Part shown: piece by piece, positions 55,761 through 64,000 of the stretch | Layout of the letters: each line of letters begins with the position of its first letter | Position numbering within the stretch: the stretch's first letter is position 1 | NCBI GenBank assembly: GCA_029212925.1 | Contig: JARGOB010000008.1 | Location: forward strand, 62,001-126,000 | Direction: 5' to 3' | Source of the DNA: Coxiellaceae bacterium | GTDB taxonomy: Bacteria; Pseudomonadota; Gammaproteobacteria; Coxiellales; Coxiellaceae | Length of the DNA: 64,000 nt | The notes under the pieces: model-generated | Seen by the model: only the letters and a program-made list of their open reading frames with translations | Told to the model about the DNA's origin: nothing | Database searches by the model: none | Translations under genes and position numbers: made by a program

Positions 55761-57830
55761 TTAACAAGAGCCGCCGTTGACGGAGCAGGTGCCGCCTGTT
55801 CGTGTGGTGGTGCCTGCACCTGATGATACGGCGCTGCCGGTATCACCAGTAATGTCAATATCGCTATCGGTGAAGGTTACCGTGGAGCCAGCGGCGGTGC
55901 GTGCTGCAAAAGCGTCCGTATTCGTTGAATCCACAGATAATGTAGAATTATTAAAAGTTAAAGTGCCGGTACCGGTGGTGTTTGCTATATCGGTAAAGGC
56001 TGAGGCGCCTGTTGCGGAAGAGGTAACAGTAAATGTATCATTATTCATTGTAGCTGAGGCGGTATTGATAGATTTTATGCCCTCAGTGCCTCGAAAGCCA
56101 CCGCCACTGTTTGTGGTTATTGTGGAGTCATTGAGTGTTAATTGTGAAGTGTTAGATATTATTATACCATCCGCTGATGACGCTCCTCCTGACGTTCGGC
56201 CATTTACACTGTTGGCGGTGATGGTTGCATTGCTAACAGTAGCGATTTCATTATTGCTGATGGCTAAACCTTGTGCTACACCAGTAGCGCCAGTGGTGGT
56301 GGCATTGAGAGTTGAATTATTGATATTGATTGTGCCGCCGACAGTGCCTGCTGAGGCGCCTACCGCGAAATCGGTGGCGCTGGAAGTGCTAGCAGTTAAG
56401 GTGCTGTTGTTAATCGTGACATTACCACCATCAAAGCTGCCAGCCAATGCGCTTGTGCTGGTTGATGTGCTGGTAATATCACTGTCGTTAATGGTGATCT
56501 CACCTGAGGTTGATCCATCGGTACCGACACCTATCGCAGAGCTACTAAAACCTGGGATTAGGACGTTATCAGCATTGACGCGTAGGTTGTTCAGTGAGTT
56601 ATTGCCCAGTAAATAAAACCCACCATTAAATAATGGGCGATCGTTACTGGTTGCTGCTGTGGTGAAACTGTTTGAGCGACCAAATAAATTCATACCGTTT
56701 CGCATAGTTAAGAATGCCGGTGTACCACCAATGTTTACGGTGCCTGAGTTGACATACAGGTTGGCATTCGAGGCAAGGGTGTTGATGGCATCAATATTGG
56801 TTTGTGTCATTGAAGTGCCCGCACAAGGGTGTTCAAATGTGCAATTTGAGGTGCCAGCAGATGAGTTAAACGTTGTACCGCCGGCAGGATTAAAGAACCA
56901 AATATTACTGCGAGCCACTGAGCTATAGATTTGCGCAGTCGTTTTTTTAACAAAAGCGAAGTCGCCTTGGTTAAGTGTGCCCAAGTGTCTGCGTACTAAG
57001 TCTAATAAGTGATCTTGTATAGTGGTTTGTTGTTGTGTGGGGACGCCACCGAAGGTAATGCTAAAAGAAACAGCGACGGAATTTTTATTGTAATAATCGT
57101 AGCTATCCCTGATGGCTAGTTCGAAGTTTCTGCCTATTGGTTTTGAGACGCCGCCTTCAAAGCCGACAATTGAATTAGTGTCTTTGAAGCCATAGAGGTA
57201 ACTACCGGCAAATACCCGTGTGTCAGACAATGACTTAAAGCGTCGGCCAAAAATCAAGTCAGCACCACGGCCGGGTGTTTCGTATTGATCAAATAAAGGG
57301 TTGTATTCGTTGTGACCGGAAAACTGCACAAAAGCCGGGCTGCCATTAACGGCTGTACCGGTTTGGCCCACGTAGTTGGCATCTGCATCAGCGGGTAAGT
57401 AGCCATTAATATGCACGTCCCATGCGTTGTTAATGTATTCCAAGCCGGGATTAAATACGCTGTAATTTTGATGGCAAGGGCTGCGACTTTGATCGAACAT
57501 TAAATAAGCGCCCCATATTTTACTGTTAGCGACAATTACTCGATAACCGACACCGGCACTTAATGCCCAGCCTTTGCTGCCACCGTATCGCCCTGAAAAA
57601 TCGGTATACCACATGTGATTATTGTTTTTGCTAACAGGCAACATATAGTCGAATTCACCGTAACCAATATTGGTACTGTCGTTATTGGTGTAATTACCCT
57701 CTGTGTATAATCTGGAATTTTTAAACAAGCTATCCGACGTTTGATTATTGTCTGCAAGTGCGTGTGTACTTAACAGTAAAAATGGGATCGCACTGAGGCA
57801 GGATAAGCGCAAACGCTGGGGTAGTAACAT
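55761..57830 (-). CDS. Inverse-autotransporter-type adhesin with beta-helix passenger
   Basis: The ATG at 57830 (AAGGAAG upstream) gives 689 residues. A Sec signal peptide (LSCLSAIPFLLLSTHALA) is followed by a beta-barrel domain (about residues 30-265; GYGEFDYMLPVSKNNNHMWY, GYRVIVANSKIWGAYLMFD, YDYYNKNSVAVSFSITFGG) like the N-terminal barrel of intimin/invasin-type inverse autotransporters. After about residue 300 a passenger of repeated rungs (INNSTLTAS, INNSTLNAT, LNDSTITTN, FNNSTLSVD) resembles a right-handed beta-helix. It ends with a Cys pair (CSVNGGSC). Ig-like domains usual in the family are not seen. Surface adhesin is likely. Confidence 0.78.
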   Translation of the reverse strand: MLLPQRLRLSCLSAIPFLLLSTHALADNNQTSDSLFKNSRLYTEGNYTNNDSTNIGYGEFDYMLPVSKNNNHMWYTDFSGRYGGSKGWALSAGVGYRVIVANSKIWGAYLMFDQSRSPCHQNYSVFNPGLEYINNAWDVHINGYLPADADANYVGQTGTAVNGSPAFVQFSGHNEYNPLFDQYETPGRGADLIFGRRFKSLSDTRVFAGSYLYGFKDTNSIVGFEGGVSKPIGRNFELAIRDSYDYYNKNSVAVSFSITFGGVPTQQQTTIQDHLLDLVRRHLGTLNQGDFAFVKKTTAQIYSSVARSNIWFFNPAGGTTFNSSAGTSNCTFEHPCAGTSMTQTNIDAINTLASNANLYVNSGTVNIGGTPAFLTMRNGMNLFGRSNSFTTAATSNDRPLFNGGFYLLGNNSLNNLRVNADNVLIPGFSSSAIGVGTDGSTSGEITINDSDITSTSTSTSALAGSFDGGNVTINNSTLTASTSSATDFAVGASAGTVGGTININNSTLNATTTGATGVAQGLAISNNEIATVSNATITANSVNGRTSGGASSADGIIISNTSQLTLNDSTITTNSGGGFRGTEGIKSINTASATMNNDTFTVTSSATGASAFTDIANTTGTGTLTFNNSTLSVDSTNTDAFAARTAAGSTVTFTDSDIDITGDTGSAVSSGAGTTTRTGGTCSVNGGSC

Positions 57831-57951
57831 GCAAACTTCCTTGTGTGGTTTATAGAGCGGTGCACATCTTAACATACTTGGTATTTGACATGCACCTATG
57901 GTCTATTTATGATCGCGCTCCTGTGCAATTGGCTGATGTGGGAGCAAAGTT

Positions 57952-58578
57952 ATGCTGAAATTGACCAAAAAACCCAGCGATTATACCGAAAAAATATTAT
58001 TTTTTTTATTGTGTGGTGATGAAAGATCTACCAGCAATTTATTGAACTTTAATGAATGTTTGCATTGGGTTGTATTGGAAGACAGTGCGATGTTATCACC
58101 TGAGCGTTTTAAAAATATTATCAGAGCGCTGATGGTAGAAGTAAAGTATTTAGACACTCCAGATGAAGGACTTGAAACTCAAATGCGCCAAGTCATTGTG
58201 GGAAATTTATTATTTAAATTTGATAAGTTATTGTCATGCCCGCAGGGTAAAGCATTACACGCGATGTATCGGCATCAATTTAGAGAAATCTTGGCAAAAC
58301 TAGTTGATCACTTCCTTACGATTCATCACAGTTATGAGCCGAAAGATGATAGAAGGTTATTCCAGCTGATTGCTAGATTATATGTTGAGCATGATAGTAA
58401 GTTTATTGTCGATGTAGATATGAAAAACTTAGATAGGTTTATTAAGCGATGCGAATCACCGTCGCCGTCTGAGTCATGTGCATTGTCAGGCTACCACGGA
58501 AGTATGTGGTCGGCTGTTGCTGGTAAAGCCAGCGAGCAAAGTTCCAATCATGCGGTAGTAAGGCCGTACACCCTGTAA
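57952..58578 (+). CDS. Unknown alpha-helical protein
   Basis: A 208-residue soluble protein of unrecognised family (MLKLTKKPSDYTEKILFFLL, then ALMVEVKYLDTPDEG and LVDHFLTIHHSYEPKDDRRL). It starts 14 bp after GGGAGCAAAG. It is divergent from the adhesin gene with a 121-bp gap. Its short basic N-terminus is not a signal peptide. Nothing decisive on function. Confidence 0.65.
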   Translation: MLKLTKKPSDYTEKILFFLLCGDERSTSNLLNFNECLHWVVLEDSAMLSPERFKNIIRALMVEVKYLDTPDEGLETQMRQVIVGNLLFKFDKLLSCPQGKALHAMYRHQFREILAKLVDHFLTIHHSYEPKDDRRLFQLIARLYVEHDSKFIVDVDMKNLDRFIKRCESPSPSESCALSGYHGSMWSAVAGKASEQSSNHAVVRPYTL

Positions 58579-58672
58579 GGCAATGAGCCTAAAATAATTG
58601 TTATTTGATATATTCTTATTGTTTTTCGATAATTAATTTGATATGGTAGTTCCATCTTCGAAGATAACTACT

Positions 58673-58778
58673 CGTCATTGCGGGTTTGATTGTGTCACCC
58701 CGGGCTTGATCCGGGGTCCAGGCAATATATGTTGGTCTCGCGTCAAGCGGTGGATGACAAGACCAAGTTCGCAATGAC
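58673..58778. repeat. Composite dispersed repeat
   Basis: Outer arms are CGTCATTGCGGG ... CGCAATGAC (TCATTGCG family) and the inside is GTGTCACCCCGGGCTTGATC ... GGATGACA (TGTCATCCC family), so one repeat is nested in the other. Confidence 0.8.
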
Positions 58779-58815
58779 AAAATTAATAACTTATTAAGAA
58801 GTTGGAGAAAACAAT

Positions 58816-59244
58816 ATGAAAATTTTACGACCTATTGTAGCGGGTTCACTGTTAGCGGGCGTAGTCAGTGCCATGGCTGGTCAGGTGAGTGTGACTAACC
58901 CTTCGTCGCACTCGATTCCTTTTAAGTACCAAGTCGCGTATCATAACCCCGGCCAGCCGGTAGTGATTAAGCGTACATCTGAGGCGTTAGCGGCAGCGAA
59001 TAGCCAGATCAATATACCGATTAAGCGCGATAAACATTTTCGCTATGCGGGATTGGTGGTGTTAGCGGTTAAGCAAAGTCCAAAGGATTATAAGTGGCAT
59101 ACGTTACCGGTATCGGCAAGGCAATTTGATGGCCAACGCGGCTGTTGGGTAAGGACCGATAAGCTGCATCCTACAGGTAAGTTAGCGTTATCCTATTATC
59201 CGCAAGGGCAACAGCATGGGCGGATTACTTGTCGCTATAGTTGA
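58816..59244 (+). CDS. Small secreted protein
   Basis: A 142-residue protein with a Sec signal peptide (MKILRPIVAGSLLAGVVSAM, cleavage near AMA-G). The mature part is beta-rich and basic (QVSVTNPSSHSIPFKYQVAY, HFRYAGLVVLAVKQSPKDY) with two cysteines (GCWVR and TCRYS). Probably periplasmic or secreted; no family recognised. A dispersed repeat begins 10 bp after the stop. Confidence 0.72.
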   Translation: MKILRPIVAGSLLAGVVSAMAGQVSVTNPSSHSIPFKYQVAYHNPGQPVVIKRTSEALAAANSQINIPIKRDKHFRYAGLVVLAVKQSPKDYKWHTLPVSARQFDGQRGCWVRTDKLHPTGKLALSYYPQGQQHGRITCRYS

Positions 59245-59253
59245 GGATGATTT

Positions 59254-59340
59254 CGTCATTGCGAAGCCCTCGGTAGAAGGCTGAAGCAATCTCAGGATTA
59301 AAGCTTGGATTGCTTCGTCGCAGGCTCCTCGCAATGACGA
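59254..59340. repeat. Dispersed palindromic repeat (TCATTGCGAG family, inverted)
   Basis: CGTCATTGCGAAGCCCTCGG ... GGCTCCTCGCAATGACG. Its reverse complement matches 11510-11589 closely. Confidence 0.88.
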
Positions 59341-59382
59341 GACTTACAGCAGAGTGCAATGAAAATATAAAGAGAACAAGCA

Positions 59383-59934
59383 ATGTATAAAATACAACGA
59401 ATCAGTAAACTATTTAAGTGGATACTGAAAATCACATTTTTGATGTTACCATTATTAATGGTGATCTTTTGGATTGGTGCACCTGCGCCGGTATCAACGA
59501 CAGCGGCAAGCAATGGTTTTGCACTCAGTTATATTCCTGATGGTTTACGTATCATGGGTCCGCTGACTGTCACCACTAAGTTATTGGCCTTTTTATTGGG
59601 GCTTATTCCCTTAGCGGTGCATTTATTTGTGTTGTATTTTTTAATTCGCTTATTTACTTTATTTGAGCGCGGCGTGATTTTTTCACAGCTGTGTGTTAAG
59701 AATATTCGTTATATTGGTTATACGCTCTTTATTGGTCAATTGATTAGTCCTATCTATCAGGCGTTACTCAGCTTAACGTTAACGTGGCATAATCCTGTGG
59801 GGCAACGTGTGGCGAGTATTTCATTTTCTGGTACAAACATTGGGGTTTTATTAACCGCATTTTTAATTATTTTAATTTCATGGATAATGGCGGAAGGTTA
59901 CAAAATCAAGCAAGAACAGCAGTTAACAATATAG
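59383..59934 (+). CDS. DUF2975-type membrane protein
   Basis: A 183-residue protein with four hydrophobic segments (about 15-35, 63-90, 105-127 and 150-170), in the pattern of DUF2975 membrane proteins. These usually sit beside a small Cro/C1-type HTH gene, as here (11-bp gap). The motif FERGVIFSQLCVKNIRYIGY between helices 2 and 3 is typical. Function is unknown; it may be a membrane partner of the regulator. Confidence 0.82.
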   Translation: MYKIQRISKLFKWILKITFLMLPLLMVIFWIGAPAPVSTTAASNGFALSYIPDGLRIMGPLTVTTKLLAFLLGLIPLAVHLFVLYFLIRLFTLFERGVIFSQLCVKNIRYIGYTLFIGQLISPIYQALLSLTLTWHNPVGQRVASISFSGTNIGVLLTAFLIILISWIMAEGYKIKQEQQLTI

Positions 59935-59945
59935 GATGTGGGTGA

Positions 59946-60152
59946 ATGGCCGTTATTGTCAATTTAGATGTGATGCTGGCTAAGCGCAAAGTGCGCTCAA
60001 AGGAGTTAGCTGAGGCGGTTGGTATTACCGAGCAAAACCTGTCGATTTTAAAAACTGGAAAAGCGAAAGCCATTCGTTTTTCAACGTTGGATGCGATCTG
60101 TCAATATTTACAGTGTCAGCCGGGTGATATTTTGGAGCATGCAGACAGTTAG
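59946..60152 (+). CDS. Small Cro/C1-type HTH regulator
   Basis: A 68-residue DNA-binding protein: MAVIVNLDVMLAKRKVRSKE, then LAEAVGITEQNLSILKTGKAKAIRFSTLDAICQYLQCQPGDILEH, the YozG-like XRE family. It is 11 bp after the DUF2975 gene and probably controls this small operon. Confidence 0.9.
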   Translation: MAVIVNLDVMLAKRKVRSKELAEAVGITEQNLSILKTGKAKAIRFSTLDAICQYLQCQPGDILEHADS

Positions 60153-60235
60153 GTGAGTCTCGCCTGTTGACGGTGGCTGACTATTATGAATGGTAGTGAT
60201 TAGATGGGGTAAAAAGTAGGGTTGAGTCTGTCTAA

Positions 60236-60692
60236 TCAGCTTATGTAGTCTTCGTAATTCAGAATATCAATGTCTGGTAAGTAGGGTTGCGATTTTCCGT
60301 TATAGATAATCATTCCTCTGTCATCTTTTGGTTTTAGTTTATGTATGCCACGTAGCATTTTTTCACGGAATGTTTCTGATTTTTTTATTTCTATCCATTC
60401 TCGTGTTTGGCGTCGGTCAAAAATGAGGCCGACCTCATAGCCATCTTGTGTTCGCATATAGTAGAGCGATGATTTTTCATTGTTATGCTTTTCTTTTTTT
60501 AGTATTTCTGTGATCACGTAATTTTCAAAAATAGCACCAGCCATTGGTCCTTTTTCATATTGCTGATCGGTTTCAATGCCGGTTAAAAATGATAATAAGC
60601 CAGTATCATAAAAATATATTTTTGGTTTTTTAATGATTCTGAAATACCTTTTACCATGCCAAATTGACTTGAGCCGCTTAAAACAAATTTTC
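60236..60692 (-). pseudogene. Remnant of a DUF4143-type AAA ATPase
   Basis: Minus-strand reading shows an ATPase piece in one frame (GKFVLSGSSQFGMVKGISES, about 60690-60630), then, one frame off, RIIKKPKIYFYDTGLLSFLTG and the DUF4143 end (MAGAIFENYVITEILKK, DRRQTREWIEIKKSE) down to 60236. These two pieces are normally about 100 or more residues apart, so there was a deletion plus frameshift. The upstream ATPase core is cut by a repeat at 60694. The last 102 codons remain open. Confidence 0.8.
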
Positions 60693-60693
60693 C

Positions 60694-60728
60694 TGGATTG
60701 CTTCGTCGTAAGCTCCTTGCAATGACGA
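60694..60728. repeat. Half copy of the TCATTGCGAG repeat
   Basis: GGATTGCTTCGTCGTAAGCT followed by CCTTGCAATGACGAT, matching one end of 59254-59340. It marks the truncated edge of the ATPase pseudogene next to aspS. Confidence 0.82.
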
Positions 60729-60732
60729 TAAG

Positions 60733-62508
60733 CTATTTCTTTGCAGGCTTTAAGCGTATACCCAAATCATTCAGTTGTTGTTCGCTAACCGCCGACGGGG
60801 CATTGGTCAGTGGGCACTGAACGGATTGGGTTTTTGGAAATGCAATCACATCACGAATCGAATCGCTGCCTGTCATGAGCATCGCAATACGATCTATACC
60901 GAGTGCAATACCGCCGAGTGGTGGGCAGCCAAACTGTAATGCATTTAATAGGTGACCAAACTTATCGTTGGCTTCGTCGCTATCAATGCCTAGCACTTCC
61001 AGTGCAGTGAGTTGTAAGTCGTGATTATGAATACGAATCGAACCGCCGCCAATTTCAAAACCGTTTAATACAATATCGTAAGCACGTGATAAAGTTTTTG
61101 TTGGTGCCGCTTTAAGTGCTTCAGGATCGGTTTGTTGTGGCGCAGTAAATGGGTGATGCAATGGTTCTAACCCATTATCACCTTGTTCATACATTGGGAA
61201 GTCAGTGACCCATAAAATTTCCCAGTCGGAATTATACAAGCTTAAGTCAGCACCAATCTTACAGCGTAAAGCACCCATGGCTTCGTTAACTACTTTGGCT
61301 TTATCGGCACCGAAGAATAAAATATCACCGGTTTGCGCGCCAGTGCGTTCAAACAGTTGCTTGATAATATCGTCAGTTAAGAACTTAACGATAGGTGATT
61401 GGCAGCCTTCAATGCCTTTGTCGGCATCATTCACTTTAATGTAGGCCAAACCTTTAGCGCCATAAATACCAACAAAAACGCCGTAGTCATCAATTTGTTT
61501 GCGTGTCAGTAATGAGTTCCCGTTGGGTAAGCGTAATACCGCCACACGGCCATCTTCATCTTTAGCAGGGCCACTGAATACTTTAAATTCAACGTCTTTA
61601 ACGATATCGCCGATTTCGACTAACTCTAATGGAATACGCAAATCAGGCTTATCTGAACCAAAGCGATCCATGGCTTCAGCATATGGGATCTGTTGGAATG
61701 TTTTGGGTAATGATACGCCCAACACTTGTTGGAATAATTGCTGCATCATGTTTTCCATTAGCTGCATAATATCGCTTTCATCAACAAATGACATTTCAAT
61801 ATCTAACTGCGTAAATTCAGGCTGACGATCGGCGCGTAAATCTTCATCGCGAAAACATTTGACGATTTGATAATATTTTTCAAAGCCTGACACCATCAAT
61901 AATTCTTTAAAAATTTGCGGTGATTGTGGTAGAGCAAAAAACTTACCCTGGTTAGTACGGCTTGGAATGAGATAATCACGTGCACCTTCGGGGGTGGCTT
62001 TGGTTAAGCAGGGCGTTTCAATGTCTAGGAATTCTTGGTCATCAAGAAAGTTACGAATGGCGCGGACGATGGTGGCGCGGGTTTTAATGCGCTTGGCCAT
62101 TTCTGGGCGACGTAAATCCAAGTAGCGATATTTTAAGCGCGTATCTTCATTCGCTTCTTTGTATTCATCAATATTAAACGGCAGTGGGTTAGAGCGATTA
62201 AGGATGCTTAGCTCATCGGCAACCAATTCAACTTCGCCGCTGGCCAGGTCTGGATTTACCGTGCCTTCAGGGCGGTGACGTAATTTACCGGTGACATGCA
62301 GCACGAATTCGTTACGGCATTGATGCGCATTTTCGAACGCTTTAGACATTTCTGGGTCGCAAACCACCTGTACCATCGAGTCGCGGTCGCGCAAATCGAT
62401 AAAGATTAATCCGCCATGATCACGGCGACGGTGAACCCAACCGGCTAAAGAAATTGTTTGGCCGATCAGTGAAGTATTGATATCGCGACATAAATGACTG
62501 CGTAACAT
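60733..62508 (-). CDS. aspS: Aspartyl-tRNA synthetase
   Basis: A 591-residue class II synthetase. It begins [20 protein letters not shown] with the OB-fold anticodon domain ([20 protein letters not shown]), then motif 2 ([24 protein letters not shown]), the bacterial insertion domain, and motif 3 ([28 protein letters not shown]). Length fits bacterial AspRS. No linked gene on the same strand. Confidence 0.98.
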   Translation of the reverse strand: MLRSHLCRDINTSLIGQTISLAGWVHRRRDHGGLIFIDLRDRDSMVQVVCDPEMSKAFENAHQCRNEFVLHVTGKLRHRPEGTVNPDLASGEVELVADELSILNRSNPLPFNIDEYKEANEDTRLKYRYLDLRRPEMAKRIKTRATIVRAIRNFLDDQEFLDIETPCLTKATPEGARDYLIPSRTNQGKFFALPQSPQIFKELLMVSGFEKYYQIVKCFRDEDLRADRQPEFTQLDIEMSFVDESDIMQLMENMMQQLFQQVLGVSLPKTFQQIPYAEAMDRFGSDKPDLRIPLELVEIGDIVKDVEFKVFSGPAKDEDGRVAVLRLPNGNSLLTRKQIDDYGVFVGIYGAKGLAYIKVNDADKGIEGCQSPIVKFLTDDIIKQLFERTGAQTGDILFFGADKAKVVNEAMGALRCKIGADLSLYNSDWEILWVTDFPMYEQGDNGLEPLHHPFTAPQQTDPEALKAAPTKTLSRAYDIVLNGFEIGGGSIRIHNHDLQLTALEVLGIDSDEANDKFGHLLNALQFGCPPLGGIALGIDRIAMLMTGSDSIRDVIAFPKTQSVQCPLTNAPSAVSEQQLNDLGIRLKPAKK

Positions 62509-62651
62509 ATTGATATATTCCTAATAATTGCTGTTCTAAAACTCAACTGGCAAGTCTAACGGGTGTTCACCGGATGTGCAACTTTTTCCTGATTTGTGGT
62601 AAGATGTGCGGCTATTGATAAATGACATAACAAGTATATTTAGGTGGGATA

Positions 62652-64000
62652 ATGCAAAAGTACTATAAGCCGTTTTTACTATTATTTTTAATGATAATGA
62701 CTCCAGCCATGGGCTTGGCGATCACTGCTTGTGTGGAGCCTCAGCAGGGGGATCAATACCCACAAGTGCCTACCTGTAAGCCTGCAGACAAAGCGCCGTC
62801 AACTATTACGCCACCGTTTGTTGCTATATTACAGCCTGCTTTAGAACAAGATGATGATTTGGCTTATATGAAATCGACTAACTACCGTTATATCGATTTG
62901 CCCGCAGGCCAGCCATATACTTATGCGTTGTATGATGATGACCCCAATGATGCAACGATGATTAATATGACGCCGATTATGCAGGGTGGCAAAGCGGCAT
63001 TGCAGTTTTCTCTTGCTGGCAAACAATCAGCTGCATTATTGAAGCAACCTAAACAAGCGTTGCAAGATGATAACAGTTGCCAAATTGATTTAAAAAATAA
63101 AGTAGCCACCTGTGATTCCTTTGTTGCTTTTGCCAAAAAGATTGCGCCTATCGTGAAGTTAGTGGATAAGGATTATTACCCAACGGTTGAAGCATGGGCG
63201 TCAATTAATCCCTCACTAGTTGAGTTAAAAGTTAATAAACAACAGCAGCCTTATTTATCGATTCGATATGGTGCTGTTTGTACTGGTACGTTAGTCAGCG
63301 AGAAGCAAGTATTAACGGCGGCGCATTGTATGTTGGATTTATCCACTAAACCTGCCATAGTGATTGACCCATCGGCATTGCATGATGTCGCGGTGATTGG
63401 CAGCAATTGGCAAGCCAGTGATAAGGTATATCCGATTGATGCCAGCAAGATTAATTTAACCGATACCATTGCACCGGGCTATTTGCCTAATATGGATGAG
63501 AGCAAAGATTTTGCTGTTGTACCTTTAATGCAATCGGTTACCGGTGTAACACCCGCTAAAATTTCGTCCCTTGCACATGATGCGCAGACAACCTATGTTG
63601 CTGGTTTTGGTATGACAGAACCAATGGATTCAAATAGTTTACCGACAGACCCAGAAGCGCAAAAACGGGTGTTAGCCAACATTACTTCAGTTAATTTACT
63701 GTATGGTCAAAATACCTTAATGCAAAATTCAGTGTGCAAAACCAATTACGACAAAGCCAATTTTCCAACTGAAGAATCAGGCTTTAATGAGTTACTCTGT
63801 GCGGGTGATACCAGTGAAGTTGCATTTTGTGCGGGTGACAGTGGTGGGCCGTTATTTGCGGCTAGTGATGCGAGCTGGGACAAGGATACGCAATTTACGT
63901 TATACGGCGTAGTGAGCGGTAAGGCTGCGCAGTGCCAAAATGAAGCGAAGCTGCCTAAACCTGCAGTGGGTTGGGTTAATATCCCTGGTTTATATGCATC
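62652..64000 (+). CDS. Secreted trypsin-like serine protease, 3' part beyond the window
   Basis: Reading from the ATG at 62652 (GGTGGGATA upstream) gives an open frame to the window edge (about 449 codons). It has a signal peptide (FLLLFLMIMTPAMGLA), a 170-residue unrecognised N-terminal region with paired cysteines (ITACVEPQQ, YPQVPTCKP), and an S1 protease domain: VLTAAHCM (His225), SKDFAVVPL (Asp286) and CAGDSGGPLF (Ser397). All three triad residues are present, so it should be active. Periplasmic or secreted. The end of the protein is not in view. Confidence 0.9.
   Translation, partial: MQKYYKPFLLLFLMIMTPAMGLAITACVEPQQGDQYPQVPTCKPADKAPSTITPPFVAILQPALEQDDDLAYMKSTNYRYIDLPAGQPYTYALYDDDPNDATMINMTPIMQGGKAALQFSLAGKQSAALLKQPKQALQDDNSCQIDLKNKVATCDSFVAFAKKIAPIVKLVDKDYYPTVEAWASINPSLVELKVNKQQQPYLSIRYGAVCTGTLVSEKQVLTAAHCMLDLSTKPAIVIDPSALHDVAVIGSNWQASDKVYPIDASKINLTDTIAPGYLPNMDESKDFAVVPLMQSVTGVTPAKISSLAHDAQTTYVAGFGMTEPMDSNSLPTDPEAQKRVLANITSVNLLYGQNTLMQNSVCKTNYDKANFPTEESGFNELLCAGDTSEVAFCAGDSGGPLFAASDASWDKDTQFTLYGVVSGKAAQCQNEAKLPKPAVGWVNIPGLYA

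Noticed and set aside
55777..56616. Long open frame of 279 codons on the plus strand
   Set aside because: It is antisense to the repeat-rich adhesin passenger and its Val/Pro/Ala composition is a by-product of the Thr/Ser/Asn repeats on the coding strand.

Overview
The window looks like a chromosomal segment of a host-associated gammaproteobacterium, most like the Legionellales (Coxiella/Legionella-type). The housekeeping genes sit in gammaproteobacterial order (pyrG-kdsA-eno-ftsB; rplU-rpmA-obgE ... rpsT ... murJ-ribF-ileS). Between them lie many unrecognised Pro/Ala-rich or acidic genes and eukaryotic-looking genes: two Ser/Thr kinases, an F-box-like protein and a eukaryotic-type phosphatidylinositol synthase. 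The species cannot be fixed from sequence alone. No Dot/Icm genes, CRISPR array, rRNA, tRNA or complete insertion sequence was seen.

Layout. 1-9.7 kb: a partial MFS permease, sixA with a YgfX-like partner, two putative effectors, a membrane protein, a tspO/methyltransferase/gltX operon, and three orphan genes before pyrG. 9.8-17 kb: pyrG, then an insertion (dispersed repeat, 106-bp MITE-like element, traT, a large membrane protein), then kdsA-eno-(second MITE copy)-ftsB. 17-24 kb: an unknown gene and a eukaryotic-type PI synthase; two CqsS/LqsS-like membrane sensor kinases flank a heme-oxygenase-fold putative iron enzyme; then yaaA. 24-28 kb: a small HTH protein, a PLP dehydratase, a LuxR-type regulator, a phosphopantetheinyl transferase, and a putative effector with a c-Myc-like nuclear localisation motif. 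28-42 kb: rplU-rpmA-obgE, then an accessory block with the F-box-like protein; rpsT; then two kinases and vapBC; murJ-ribF; then yhcG and a small membrane protein. 42-64 kb: ileS-rbgA-yehS, an NCS2 permease with an extra C-terminal domain, a coiled-coil/NLS protein, asnS, an amt-MFS pair, an alpha-helical unknown, an inverse-autotransporter-type adhesin, small secreted and membrane proteins, a DUF2975-HTH pair, a decayed DUF4143 ATPase, aspS and a partial secreted trypsin-like protease.

How the parts fit. The backbone covers aminoacyl-tRNA synthesis (gltX, ileS, asnS, aspS), ribosome assembly (rplU, rpmA, obgE, rpsT, rbgA), lipid A/KDO and peptidoglycan export (kdsA, murJ) and division (ftsB). 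The accessory genes look like a host-interaction layer. Several carry nuclear-localisation-like basic motifs or acidic C-termini like those of Dot/Icm substrates, and three have upstream repeats resembling the PmrA box that controls effectors in Legionella and Coxiella. Dispersed palindromic repeats lie at many gene ends, and several genes take their stop codon from one.

Most notable: the eukaryotic-type PI synthase (17717-18316), the CqsS-like kinase pair around a diiron-like enzyme (18516-23388), the F-box-like protein (31528-33063), the kinase pair (33678-36792), and the MITE-like and stop-codon repeats.
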